From Curtobacterium sp. MCPF17_052 (GTDB lineage Bacteria; Actinomycetota; Actinomycetes; Actinomycetales; Microbacteriaceae), in NCBI RefSeq assembly GCF_003234085.1, contig NZ_QKSD01000013.1:57156-121155 (forward strand): 64,000 nt of DNA. The letters are read 5' to 3'. The notes under the pieces were generated by a model. It saw nothing but the letters and a program-made list of their open reading frames with translations, had not been told where the DNA came from and did no database searches. How positions within the stretch are numbered: position 1 is the stretch's first letter; each line of letters opens with the position of its first letter. A program made the position numbers and the translations under genes. This document shows, piece by piece, positions 45,276-53,547 of the stretch.

Positions 45276-46523
45276 GTGGCCGTGTGGCCCAACCATGAGC
45301 GTGTCATCCCCGAGGCCTTCGCCGGGTCCGGGACGTCCGTCGTGGCCGCCCGTGCGCACTCGGTCGAACCCTCGGGCAACGGTTACCTCTACGGGTACGA
45401 GGTCGACACCCTCGACCGGAACGGCCAGCGGGCCACCGTCCTGACCTACGTCGACACCGGCGGCGCCCACGACCAGAACAGCGCGATCGTCACCGACCCC
45501 GCGACGGGGGAGCCGGTGTCGGTGTGGGCCTACCCGAACGACCCGGGCCTCCCGGTGCTGCCGCAGGTGACCTACCGGGACGCCGTCGCCGAACTCCTGA
45601 CCACGCTCGGGATGCCGGTGACGGACCCGACCCTGACGGTGGCCGCCTACCGGCCCGGCAAGCGTGCCGTGGTCCGCGTCGACGCACCCGAGCGCACCCT
45701 CTTCATCAAGATCGTCCGGCCGCACCGGGTCGCACCGATCGTCCGCACCCACGAGCAGTTCGCGGCGGCCGGGCTCCCGGTGCCGCGCGTGCTGGCGAGC
45801 CGCGGTGACGGGCTGCTCGTCCTCGAGCTCGTCCGGGGTGTCCCGGCCGGCAGCCGGATCGTCGAGATCGCGGACGACCCGCGCTTCGTGGCGTCCCTCG
45901 CAGCGCTGACCGGCCGCATCGCCGCGGTACCGATGACGCAGCAGGCGCGTGCGGACGCGATGGACCACGCGGACTGGCACCGCCGTACCCTGACGACCGC
46001 GCTGCCCGGGGACGCCGAGGAGATCGACCGCCTGTACGACGCGATCGGGCGCCGGTCGATCGGCTGGAACGCCGCGCAGAAGCAGGTCGTGCACGGTGAC
46101 CTGCACCTCGAGCAGGTCTTCGTCGACGAGGACGAGCCGTGGCGCATCTCCGGCCTGCTCGACATCGACACCGCCGGTTGGGGGTACCCGGTGCGGGACG
46201 TCGGCGCGGTCGTCGCGCACCTCGTCGTCACCGGGCTGTGGCACCGCTCCCGTGGTGACGTGGACCGCGGTGCCGCCGCCGAGCGCCTCGCGGACGCCGT
46301 CGCCCGGGACTGGGCCGCCCGGAACCCGCAGGAGGCCGAGCGCCTCGGGCCGGCGATCGGGGCACAACTCCTCGCGCACGCGGGCGGGCAGGCGACCACC
46401 GGGTCGGTGAACGGGATCGCGACGGCGGAGCAGCTGCTCGCGGCGACGCGGGCCGCCCTGGCGGAGCCGGCCCCGAGCCTCCCGTCCGGTGCCGGCCGGC
46501 CACGCTCCGCACCGCACCGCTGA
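45276..46523 (+). CDS. Aminoglycoside-phosphotransferase-fold kinase
   Basis: A 415-residue protein with a protein-kinase-like APH fold. The catalytic Brenner motif VVHGDLHLEQVFVD and the metal-binding LLDIDTAGWG are intact, so it should phosphorylate a small molecule or transfer phosphate; the substrate is unknown and antibiotic resistance should not be assumed. The N-terminal ~110 residues form an extra domain (YEVDTLDRNGQRATVLTYVD). The start is uncertain: TTG 45270, GTG 45276 or GTG 45282 are all in frame, without a Shine-Dalgarno sequence. Confidence 0.85.
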   Translation: MAVWPNHERVIPEAFAGSGTSVVAARAHSVEPSGNGYLYGYEVDTLDRNGQRATVLTYVDTGGAHDQNSAIVTDPATGEPVSVWAYPNDPGLPVLPQVTYRDAVAELLTTLGMPVTDPTLTVAAYRPGKRAVVRVDAPERTLFIKIVRPHRVAPIVRTHEQFAAAGLPVPRVLASRGDGLLVLELVRGVPAGSRIVEIADDPRFVASLAALTGRIAAVPMTQQARADAMDHADWHRRTLTTALPGDAEEIDRLYDAIGRRSIGWNAAQKQVVHGDLHLEQVFVDEDEPWRISGLLDIDTAGWGYPVRDVGAVVAHLVVTGLWHRSRGDVDRGAAAERLADAVARDWAARNPQEAERLGPAIGAQLLAHAGGQATTGSVNGIATAEQLLAATRAALAEPAPSLPSGAGRPRSAPHR

Positions 46524-46989
46524 CGCCTGTCCCGTCCGCCCTGCCCGTGACGCCGTGTCCCGGTCGGGAGGCCCGCCACGCGCGGGGTGTGGAGAGTCGC
46601 CTCCGTCGGTTCCGGGGGAGTAAACTGACCGCGCACGCACGGCGTGCTCGCATGTCGCGTCGATCCCTGCCGCGACGACCGGTCCCTGGCCGGTGCGGGC
46701 CGCAGCCGCGTCGCCTGGTAGGTCAGACCTCCAGGACGTTCTCCGGGGGACCTCCTCCGGGATGGGTGGCGTGCGTGAGACGCCGCCGGACTCCCGCGCA
46801 GACCGTCACATCGGCCACCGGCCCGCACCTGGGCCCCCGATGCGTCCTGTCGGAACGTGCCGGCGTGCTGCGGGCCACGGCGGCCCGCGGTGGACACCGG
46901 TGCGACGGCCACGACACACGGCAGCCGCACCACACGACTTCCGCCCGTACCGGGTGGCTCGCCCCGACGAGGGCGGAACAGGAGGAGCC
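46524..46989 (+). promoter_or_regulatory. Long leader upstream of the SNF2 helicase gene
   Basis: A 466-base stretch without a credible gene. TAAACT at 46621-46626 is a likely -10 box, implying a 5' untranslated region of about 350 bases. It contains many inverted repeats, for example GGCCCGCA (46820-46827) with TGCGGGCC (46869-46876), and TTCCGCCC (46939-46946) with GGGCGGAA (46971-46978), the latter ending one base before the Shine-Dalgarno sequence. I recognise no known riboswitch or structural RNA in it. Confidence 0.55.
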
Positions 46990-49116
46990 TTGGCTCGATC
47001 AGGTACCCGTCGCGCTGCCGGTGGCACGCGGACGGCTGCGCGCCGGACCCGGCCGCTCGACAACGACGGCCTCATCCCCGTTCTCGCCCGCGCCGTGCGC
47101 GAGGTCGAAGCCGCCGCGCAGCGGGGCCCCCTCAAGGCGACGAACCGCACGAAGTTCCAGGCTGTCGCCCTGCTCATGCGCGAGGAGCGTGCCCGCGTCA
47201 AGGCGGACGCGACCCTCACCGACTCGCAGCGTGCCGAGCAGCTGAAGCGCCTCGACGGGGTCGCCACGATCCTCGCGAAGACCGCTGCGCGGGACACCAG
47301 TGTCATCCAGCTCCTCACCGAGGAAGCCTCGGTCTCCGAGGCCACGCGCACGGTGAAGCGCGACATGATGATCGCCGCCGGCATCGAGCTGCAGCCCGAG
47401 GACCTGGTCATCGCAGCCGAACCGACCGCTGCGGTCGAGACGCCCGAGCGGTCCGTGGTGCCACAGTCCGTCGTGCAGCGGCAGCTCGCGAACCCGTTCC
47501 TGCCGCCCGACTTCGCGCTCGCCGACCAGCCCGTGGCGCACCCGCGTCGTCTGGCGAACTGGGAGCTCTTCGGTCCGCTGTTCAAGTCGTTCGAGTACGG
47601 CGCCGGCGGCGGAGTGGCCTCCATGCCGCTGCCCGAGCCCGCCACGCTGCACACCCCGGCCGGTGCCTCGCTGATGAAGCACCAGGCGGAGCTCGTCACC
47701 TCGGCGGCGCAGGGGCACCGCACCTTCCTGCTCGCCGACGAGCCGGGCCTCGGCAAGACCGCGGAGTCGCTGCTCGCTGCCGACGCCGCGAAGGCGTTCC
47801 CGCTGCTCGTCGTCGTCCCGAACGTCGTCAAGACGAACTGGGCTCGCGAGGCCGAGCGCTGGGTGCCGAACCACCGGGCCACGGTCATCCACGGGGACGG
47901 CCAGGACCTCGACGGGTTCGCCGACATCATCATCGTCAACTACGAGATCCTCGACCGGCACGTCGGTTGGCTCGGGACCTTCGGGTTCAAGGGCATGGTC
48001 GTCGACGAGGCCCACTTCATCAAGAACAAGGACTCGCAGCGCTCGAAGTTCGTGCTGCAGCTCGCCGAGAAGATCCGCGAGCGCACCGCGAACCCGCTGC
48101 TGATGGCCCTGACCGGGACGCCGCTCATCAACTCGGTCGAGGACTTCCGCACGATCTGGGAGTTCCTCGGCTGGATCGACGACAAGAAGCCCCGCGCGCA
48201 GCTCATGAACGAGCTCGAGGAGATCGGGTTGACCCCCGCCGACCAGGGCTTCTTCACCGAGGCGCGCAAGGCCGTGATCGACCTGGGCATCGTCCGTCGC
48301 CGCAAGGTCGACGTCGCCGCGGACATCCCGGCCCGCCGGATCGCCGACATCCCCGTCGAGCTCGACGGCGACGAGGGCCGTTCGATCCGCGACGCCGAGC
48401 GCGAGCTCACCGCGAAGCTGGTCAAGCGGTACCACCAGGCGCTCGCTGCCCGCACCGGCCAGGCGCCGGTCGACGGCATCGACGAGAAGCTCGTCCGCCA
48501 GGTCGCCCGCTGGGAGCTCGAGGACCAGGACGCCTCGTCCACCGGGGAGAACGTGTTCTCGATGGTGCGTCGCATCGGCCGTGCCAAGGCGCAGCTCGCG
48601 GCGGACTACGCGGCGCAGCTCGCCTCGAACGTCGGCAAGGTCGTGTTCTTCGCCAAGCACCTCGACGTGATGGACCAGGCGGAGGAGGTCTTCGCCCGCC
48701 GGCACCTGCGCACCGCGACGATCCGCGGCGACCAGACGCCCGCGCAGCGCACGGCCGAGATCGACTCGTTCGTGAACGACCCCGACGTGGCCGTCATCGT
48801 CTGCTCGCTCACCGCGGCGGGCGTCGGCCTCAACCTGCAGGTCGCCTCCAACGTCGTCCTCGCCGAACTGTCGTGGACGAGCGCCGAGCAGACGCAGGCG
48901 ATCGACCGCGTGCACCGCATCGGTCAGGAAGAGCCGGTCACCGCGTGGCGCATCATCGCCGCGCAGACGATCGACACCAAGATCGCCGAGCTCATCGACT
49001 CGAAGGCCGGCCTCGCCGCCCGCGCGCTCGACGGGTCGGACGAAGAGGTCGTCGACTCCGGCGACATCCAGCTCGACGCGATGGCGGCGCTGCTGCTCGA
49101 CGCGCTCTCGCGGTAG
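46990..49116 (+). CDS. SNF2-family DEAD/DEAH helicase-like ATPase
   Basis: A 708-residue superfamily 2 DNA translocase. Motif I ADEPGLGKTAES is near residue 250 (usually ADEMGLGKT; Met is Pro here), the DEAH box VVDEAHFIKN near 337, MALTGTPLINS follows, and the second RecA lobe has SLTAAGVGLNLQ and motif VI QAIDRVHRIGQ near 640. About 120 N-terminal residues are a basic/helical extension. No nuclease domain is seen. The TTG start at 46990 is supported by a perfect AGGAGGAG two bases upstream of it; the upstream frame looks non-coding. It may remodel DNA at repair sites (inference). Confidence 0.92.
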   Translation: MARSGTRRAAGGTRTAARRTRPLDNDGLIPVLARAVREVEAAAQRGPLKATNRTKFQAVALLMREERARVKADATLTDSQRAEQLKRLDGVATILAKTAARDTSVIQLLTEEASVSEATRTVKRDMMIAAGIELQPEDLVIAAEPTAAVETPERSVVPQSVVQRQLANPFLPPDFALADQPVAHPRRLANWELFGPLFKSFEYGAGGGVASMPLPEPATLHTPAGASLMKHQAELVTSAAQGHRTFLLADEPGLGKTAESLLAADAAKAFPLLVVVPNVVKTNWAREAERWVPNHRATVIHGDGQDLDGFADIIIVNYEILDRHVGWLGTFGFKGMVVDEAHFIKNKDSQRSKFVLQLAEKIRERTANPLLMALTGTPLINSVEDFRTIWEFLGWIDDKKPRAQLMNELEEIGLTPADQGFFTEARKAVIDLGIVRRRKVDVAADIPARRIADIPVELDGDEGRSIRDAERELTAKLVKRYHQALAARTGQAPVDGIDEKLVRQVARWELEDQDASSTGENVFSMVRRIGRAKAQLAADYAAQLASNVGKVVFFAKHLDVMDQAEEVFARRHLRTATIRGDQTPAQRTAEIDSFVNDPDVAVIVCSLTAAGVGLNLQVASNVVLAELSWTSAEQTQAIDRVHRIGQEEPVTAWRIIAAQTIDTKIAELIDSKAGLAARALDGSDEEVVDSGDIQLDAMAALLLDALSR

Positions 49117-49121
49117 GGCGC

Positions 49122-49157
49122 GGCCGGCTGGCTGGCCGGCTGGCTGGCCGGCTGGCG
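49122..49157 (+). repeat. 12-bp tandem repeat x3
   Basis: GGCCGGCTGGCT repeated at 49122, 49134 and 49146 (last base of the third differs), directly after the SNF2 gene stop. Confidence 0.85.
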
Positions 49158-49168
49158 CCGTTCGGCTG

Positions 49169-49230
49169 CGCACAACAGGAACCCGCTCGAACCACGGGAG
49201 ACCGTGGTTCGAGCGGGTTCCTGTTGTGCG
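49169..49230. terminator. 29-bp perfect hairpin with GAGA loop
   Basis: Arms 49169-49197 and 49202-49230 are exact complements and the loop is GAGA, a GNRA tetraloop. It separates the convergent SNF2 and mycoredoxin genes and is the longest hairpin in the window. Probably a bidirectional terminator. Confidence 0.88.
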
Positions 49231-49233
49231 GGT

Positions 49234-49279
49234 CCGGCTTGCGCCGGGCGCCGGGGCCGGCTTACGCCGGGCGCCGGGG
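49234..49279 (+). repeat. 23-bp tandem repeat x2
   Basis: CCGGCTTGCGCCGGGCGCC and its single-base variant form two adjacent 23-bp units (49234-49256 and 49257-49279) right beside the 29-bp hairpin. Confidence 0.83.
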
Positions 49280-49296
49280 CCGGGCGCCGCCGCGCG

Positions 49297-49569
49297 TCAG
49301 ACGCGCGACTGCACCTCGGCCAGGGACGGGTTCGTCGCCGTGCTGCCGTCGGGGAAGACCAGCGTCGGCACGGTCTGGTTGCCGCCGTTGACCTCGGCGA
49401 CCAGCTCGGCCGTGCCGGGCGTGTTCTCGATGTCGACCTCGCGGAAGGGCACGCCCGCCTTGGTCATCTGGTTCTTCAGTCGGGCGCAGTAGCCGCACCA
49501 GGAAGTCGTGAACATGGTGACGCCGCCGGCCTCGGGCACGAACGCGTCACGGGTGATCGTCTCGCTCAT
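49297..49569 (-). CDS. Mycoredoxin-type glutaredoxin
   Basis: A 90-residue thiol-disulfide reductase. The redox centre SWCGYC (Cys25, Cys28) with TTSWCGYCARLK and the cis-proline segment TVPTLVFPDGS match mycoredoxin-1, which removes mycothiol from proteins in Actinobacteria. ATG at 49569 is preceded by a TACCGT -10 box at 6 bases. Mycothiol synthesis genes are not in the window. Confidence 0.93.
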   Translation of the reverse strand: MSETITRDAFVPEAGGVTMFTTSWCGYCARLKNQMTKAGVPFREVDIENTPGTAELVAEVNGGNQTVPTLVFPDGSTATNPSLAEVQSRV

Positions 49570-49575
49570 GTGCTC

Positions 49576-49581
49576 ACGGTA
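49576..49581 (-). promoter_or_regulatory. -10 box of the mycoredoxin gene (leaderless)
   Basis: Minus strand TACCGT, 6 bases (GAGCAC), then ATG; no Shine-Dalgarno sequence. Confidence 0.58.
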
Positions 49582-49600
49582 ACCCCGGTTCCCGGGAGGC

Positions 49601-49658
49601 GCGTCCGACCCCGCGTCCGACCCTGCGTCCGACCGAGCCTCCGGCCCCGCGTCCGGCC
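49601..49658 (+). repeat. GCGTCCGACC imperfect tandem repeat
   Basis: Five short units (GCGTCCGACC, repeated with CC/CT spacers, then GCCTCCGGCC and GCGTCCGGCC) fill the gap between the divergent mycoredoxin and CYTH-CHAD genes. Confidence 0.7.
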
Positions 49659-49742
49659 GCGGCTCCCTGACGAGGGACGACGGCCACACCGCCGACCCAC
49701 CCGTGGTGAGGACCACGCCGCCACCCTGGTAGACAAGACCGT

Positions 49743-51257
49743 GTGAGCGACACCCACCTCGAGATCGAGCGCACCTACGACCTGCCCGACGGCGCCGCAC
49801 TGCCCGACCTGGTCGGCGCCGGCGGGATCATGCAGACCGACGTCCAGGAGCCCTTCGAGCTCGACGCCACCTACTGGGACACCCAGCGGTACGACCTCGT
49901 CGCCGCCCACGTCACCGTCCGACGGCGGACCGGCGGACACGACGCCGGCTGGCACATCAAGCGCGCCGAGTCCGACACCGTCCGCCACGAGCAGCACTTC
50001 CCGCTCACCGAGGACCCGGACACCGTGCCTGTCGACGTCCTCGCCGCACTCTTCACCGAACGCCGCGGCCGCGGACTCCACCCCGTCGTCCGCATCACCA
50101 CCACCCGCACCGTCACCCGCCTGCTGGACGAGGACGGTGACCAGGTCGCCGAACTCGCCGACGACCGGGTCGTCGCCGAACGCCTCGACGACGACGCGCC
50201 GGCGGACCCGAACACCTGGCGGGAGGTCGAGGTCGAAGCCGTCGAGGGCGTCGACCCGCAGATCGCGCACGAACTCTTCGCCGCCCTGGACGGCCGGTTC
50301 GCCGCCGTCGGCGCCGGCCCCGCCGCCGTCGCGTCCAAGCTGGCACGGGGGCTGGCGGGGGCACCGGCACCGCGCCTCCAGACCGAGGAGAAGCCGCACA
50401 AGGGCACCGCGGCGCGCGCACTCACCAAGCGGCTGCGGAAGCTCCGCGGCACGCTGCTCCGACTGGAGGCCGGACTCCGGTCCGGCGCACCGACCGACCT
50501 GGCCGAGACGGCCGAGACCGCGCTCGGCATCGCCGCCGTCCTCGGGTCGTACCGGCCGGCCTTCGCCGACGGGGACGAGATCGACCGGGCCGCCGCCGCG
50601 GCCGACGCACTCGCAGCCGTCACGGCACGAGCCGCCCTCGCCGAGTACCTGGTCGACCGACTGCCGCACGCGTCGAGCCCGGCGCAGGAGGCGCTCGTCG
50701 ACTCCATCACCCGCGAGCGCGTCCTCGCCGCCACTCGCCAGCGCCGCGACGACGCCACCCGCGGAGTCGTCCTGTCCCTGCACGAGGAGTCGTTCCTCGA
50801 ACTGCTCGACGCCCTCGACGACGCCGTTGAGCGCCCCCGACCGACGGCGTGGGCCCTGCGCGACCCGAAGCGGGTCGCGCAGGACGTCTCGGCGATCGAG
50901 AAGCCGCGCATCCGCGACCTCGTCCGCGTCGCCGTCGGGGACGACCCCGCCGACGAGGCCGGCGACCGCGAGGCGACCCAGCGTGCCTGGCACGCGACGC
51001 TCCGCGCCCGGATGGCGATGGACGTCCTCGGCGACGACGCGTTCCCGCATGCGCTGTGGAAGCGCATCGGCACCGCGGCCGACGTGCTCACCGAGCGGGT
51101 CCGGTCGCTGCACGCGCTCGAGCAGCTGCGCGTGCAGGCCGGCATCGCGGAACGGGCCGGCGAGGGCACCTTCGGGTACGGGGTCCTGGCGGGAGACCGG
51201 GTCCGCGTGGCCGAGGAGTCCTACGACGAGGCGGTGCACGCGCTCAACCGCGTGTGA
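49743..51257 (+). CDS. CYTH and CHAD domain protein
   Basis: A 504-residue protein with an N-terminal CYTH (triphosphate tunnel) domain of about 200 residues and a C-terminal helical CHAD domain (about 215-500) rich in His and Arg/Lys. Such proteins act on or bind polyphosphate and inorganic triphosphate. The CYTH opening reads LEIERTYDLPD: the usual ExExK motif has Thr in place of Lys. VTVRRRTGGHDAGWHIK shows the tunnel arginines are kept. GTG at 49743; TAGACA 7 bases before it could be a -10 box. Confidence 0.9.
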   Translation: MSDTHLEIERTYDLPDGAALPDLVGAGGIMQTDVQEPFELDATYWDTQRYDLVAAHVTVRRRTGGHDAGWHIKRAESDTVRHEQHFPLTEDPDTVPVDVLAALFTERRGRGLHPVVRITTTRTVTRLLDEDGDQVAELADDRVVAERLDDDAPADPNTWREVEVEAVEGVDPQIAHELFAALDGRFAAVGAGPAAVASKLARGLAGAPAPRLQTEEKPHKGTAARALTKRLRKLRGTLLRLEAGLRSGAPTDLAETAETALGIAAVLGSYRPAFADGDEIDRAAAAADALAAVTARAALAEYLVDRLPHASSPAQEALVDSITRERVLAATRQRRDDATRGVVLSLHEESFLELLDALDDAVERPRPTAWALRDPKRVAQDVSAIEKPRIRDLVRVAVGDDPADEAGDREATQRAWHATLRARMAMDVLGDDAFPHALWKRIGTAADVLTERVRSLHALEQLRVQAGIAERAGEGTFGYGVLAGDRVRVAEESYDEAVHALNRV

Positions 51258-51274
51258 CGGCGACGCCCGGAACC

Positions 51275-51311
51275 ACGACGGCGCGCACCCTGCTCGGGTG
51301 CGCGCCGTCGT
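51275..51311. terminator. 16-bp-stem bidirectional terminator
   Basis: ACGACGGCGCGCACCC pairs perfectly with its complement around the 5-base loop TGCTC, between the convergent CYTH-CHAD and oligopeptidase genes. Confidence 0.88.
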
Positions 51312-51341
51312 CGTCGGGCCGGATTCGGTCCGTGCTCCGGG

Positions 51342-53534
51342 TCAGCCCGCCGCGATCGGGTTCGCGCTCGCGGCTGCGGGGGAGACGTCGGCCAGTCCGA
51401 GCACGTCGAGCAGCCAGGCCAGCTCGGACGCACGCTCCTTCCACGAGTCGTACCGACCGCTGACACCACCGTGTCCGGCGGACATCTCGGTCTTCAGGAG
51501 CACCGGAGCGCCGACCTCGCGCAGCTTCGCAGTCCACTTCGCCGGCTCGACGTAGAGCACACGGGTGTCGTTGATGGAGGTCACAGCGAGGATGCGCGGG
51601 TACTGCACGTCGTCGCGGACGTTCTCGTACGGCGAGTACTCGCTCATGTACCGGTAGACCTCGGGGTCGTGCAGCGGGTCGCCCCACTCGTCCCACTCGA
51701 TGACGGTCAGCGGCAGGTCCGGGTCGAGGATGCTGGTCAGCGCGTCGACGAACGGCACCGCGGCGAGGATGCCCGCGAAGCGTTCGGGTGCCAGGTTCGC
51801 GACCGCGCCCATCAGCAGGCCGCCGGCGCTGCCGCCCTCGGCCACCAGACGCTCGGGCGTGGTCCGGCCGCTGTCGATGAGGTGATCGGCGACGGCGACG
51901 AAGTCCGTGAACGTGTTTTTCTTCGTCAGGGTCTTGCCGTCCTCGTACCAGTGCCGGCCGAGCTCGCCGCCACCGCGGACGTGGGCGACGGCGAAGACGA
52001 CCCCGCGGTCGAGCATCGACAGGCGCATCACACTGAAGCCCGGGTCGATCGAGTGCTCGTACGAGCCGTACCCGTACAGGTGCAGCGGGGCCGGGGTGTC
52101 GGCATCGACGGCGTCACGGCGCCACACGAGCGAGATCGGGACCCGCGTGCCGTCGGACGCGGTCGCCCAGTCGCGCTCCTGCACGTAGTCGGCCGGGTCG
52201 TAGCCGCCCAGCACCGGCTGCCGCTTCAGCACGGTGACCTCGCCGGTCGCCAGGTCCAGGTCGCTGACCTCGGACGGGGTGACGAAGGACGTGTACCCGA
52301 GGCGGAGCGTCGGCTGGTCCCACTCGGGGTTGCCACCGAGGCCAGCCGAGAACAGCGCCTCGTCAAAGGGGACCTCGTGCGCGTCGCCGTAGCCGTCGCC
52401 CTCGATCGGGATGATCGCGATCCGGGGGAGCGCCTCGGACCGGTACTCGAGCACCAGGTGTCCGGCGAAGGCGTCGACCGACTCGATGCGTCGCTCGGCG
52501 TGGTGCGCGACGACGACGCGGCGGTCGGACTCCGACGTCGGGTCGTCGGCGGGGACGTCCACCAGCTCGAAGTTCTCGGCGCCGTCGTTGTGCAGGACCA
52601 GCAGTCGGTCGCTGCCGCCGACGATCGCGTGCTCGATCTCGTACTCCACGCCCTCACGACGGGGCCACACCACACGGAACTCGCCGGTCGGGTCGGACGC
52701 GTCGAGGACGAGCGCCTCGGAGGTGATCTTCGACCCGAGCTCGATGACGATGTACTGCGACGAGCGGGTCACGCCCACGCCGACCCAGTAGCGGTCGTCC
52801 GGCTCCTCGAACACCACCACGTCCGCGTCCGCGGACGTACCGACGGTGTGCCGCCAGATGCGGTCCGGTCGCCACGAGTCGTCGACGGTCGGGTAGAAGA
52901 CGTACCGGCCCGAGGGGTCGAACGTCGCGCCGGCTCCGGTGTTCGGTATCGTGTCGCCGAGGTCCTGTCCCGTCTCGAGGTCCCGGACCGCCAGGGTGTA
53001 GCGCTCGTCCCCCTCGACGTCGACGCCGTAGACCAGCCGGCGACCGTCGTCGCTGATGTCGTAGGTGCCGAGCGAGAAGAAGTCGTGCCCCTCGGCCAGG
53101 GCGTTGCCGTCCAGGACCACCTCTTCCCCGGGCAGGGTGCCGGCGCCCGTCGGCGAGTGCTCGGCTGCCGCCTCGAGCGACGGCGGGGTCCAGTCGTCGG
53201 GTCCGCTGATCGGAGCGCGGCACTGCACCCCGTACTGGCTGCCCTCGCTGGTCCGGGTGAAGTACCACCACTGGCCCATGCGGACGGGGACCGAGAGGTC
53301 GGTCTCCTGCACGCGGGTCTTGACCTCGTCGAAGAGCCGCTGACGGAGCCCGCTGAGGTGCTCGGTCTGCCCCTCGGTGTAGCGGTTCTCGGCTTCGAGG
53401 TACGCGATGGTGTCCGGGGACTCCTTGTCGCGCAGCCACTCGTAGTCGTCGACGAAGTCGATGCCGTGGTGGGTCCGCGTCCGGGGCCGCTTGGCGGCGG
53501 TCGGCGGGATGGTCACGTCGTGCTCGCTGGTCAC
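51342..53534 (-). CDS. ptrB: Oligopeptidase B (S9 prolyl oligopeptidase family)
   Basis: A 730-residue serine peptidase that cuts short peptides after basic residues, with a beta-propeller lid (residues about 75-420) over an alpha/beta-hydrolase domain. The nucleophile lies in AEGGSAGGLLMGAV (Ser near 568), and the catalytic His in AGHGGVSGRY near 685. YGYGSYEHSIDPGFS and RGGGELGRHWYEDGK are oligopeptidase B signatures. No signal peptide, so it is cytoplasmic. GTG at 53534 lies 7 bases after a TAGGGT -10 element and 10 bases after the fic stop on the same strand. Confidence 0.94.
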   Translation of the reverse strand: MTSEHDVTIPPTAAKRPRTRTHHGIDFVDDYEWLRDKESPDTIAYLEAENRYTEGQTEHLSGLRQRLFDEVKTRVQETDLSVPVRMGQWWYFTRTSEGSQYGVQCRAPISGPDDWTPPSLEAAAEHSPTGAGTLPGEEVVLDGNALAEGHDFFSLGTYDISDDGRRLVYGVDVEGDERYTLAVRDLETGQDLGDTIPNTGAGATFDPSGRYVFYPTVDDSWRPDRIWRHTVGTSADADVVVFEEPDDRYWVGVGVTRSSQYIVIELGSKITSEALVLDASDPTGEFRVVWPRREGVEYEIEHAIVGGSDRLLVLHNDGAENFELVDVPADDPTSESDRRVVVAHHAERRIESVDAFAGHLVLEYRSEALPRIAIIPIEGDGYGDAHEVPFDEALFSAGLGGNPEWDQPTLRLGYTSFVTPSEVSDLDLATGEVTVLKRQPVLGGYDPADYVQERDWATASDGTRVPISLVWRRDAVDADTPAPLHLYGYGSYEHSIDPGFSVMRLSMLDRGVVFAVAHVRGGGELGRHWYEDGKTLTKKNTFTDFVAVADHLIDSGRTTPERLVAEGGSAGGLLMGAVANLAPERFAGILAAVPFVDALTSILDPDLPLTVIEWDEWGDPLHDPEVYRYMSEYSPYENVRDDVQYPRILAVTSINDTRVLYVEPAKWTAKLREVGAPVLLKTEMSAGHGGVSGRYDSWKERASELAWLLDVLGLADVSPAAASANPIAAG

Positions 53535-53541
53535 CCGGCCC

Positions 53542-53547
53542 ACCCTA
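53542..53547 (-). promoter_or_regulatory. -10 box of ptrB (leaderless)
   Basis: Minus strand TAGGGT overlapping the fic stop TAG, 7 bases before the GTG; no Shine-Dalgarno sequence. Confidence 0.5.

Noticed and set aside
45276..46523. An aminoglycoside resistance gene
   Set aside because: Only the kinase fold is certain; APH-fold proteins act on many metabolites and nothing here points to an antibiotic substrate.
46524..46989. RNase P RNA, tmRNA or SRP RNA in the SNF2 leader
   Set aside because: The conserved cores of these RNAs (for example GAGGAAAGTCC of RNase P) are not present.
46693..46989. An extended N-terminus for the SNF2 protein
   Set aside because: The extra 99 codons are low-complexity and the perfect AGGAGGAG before TTG 46990 marks the start.
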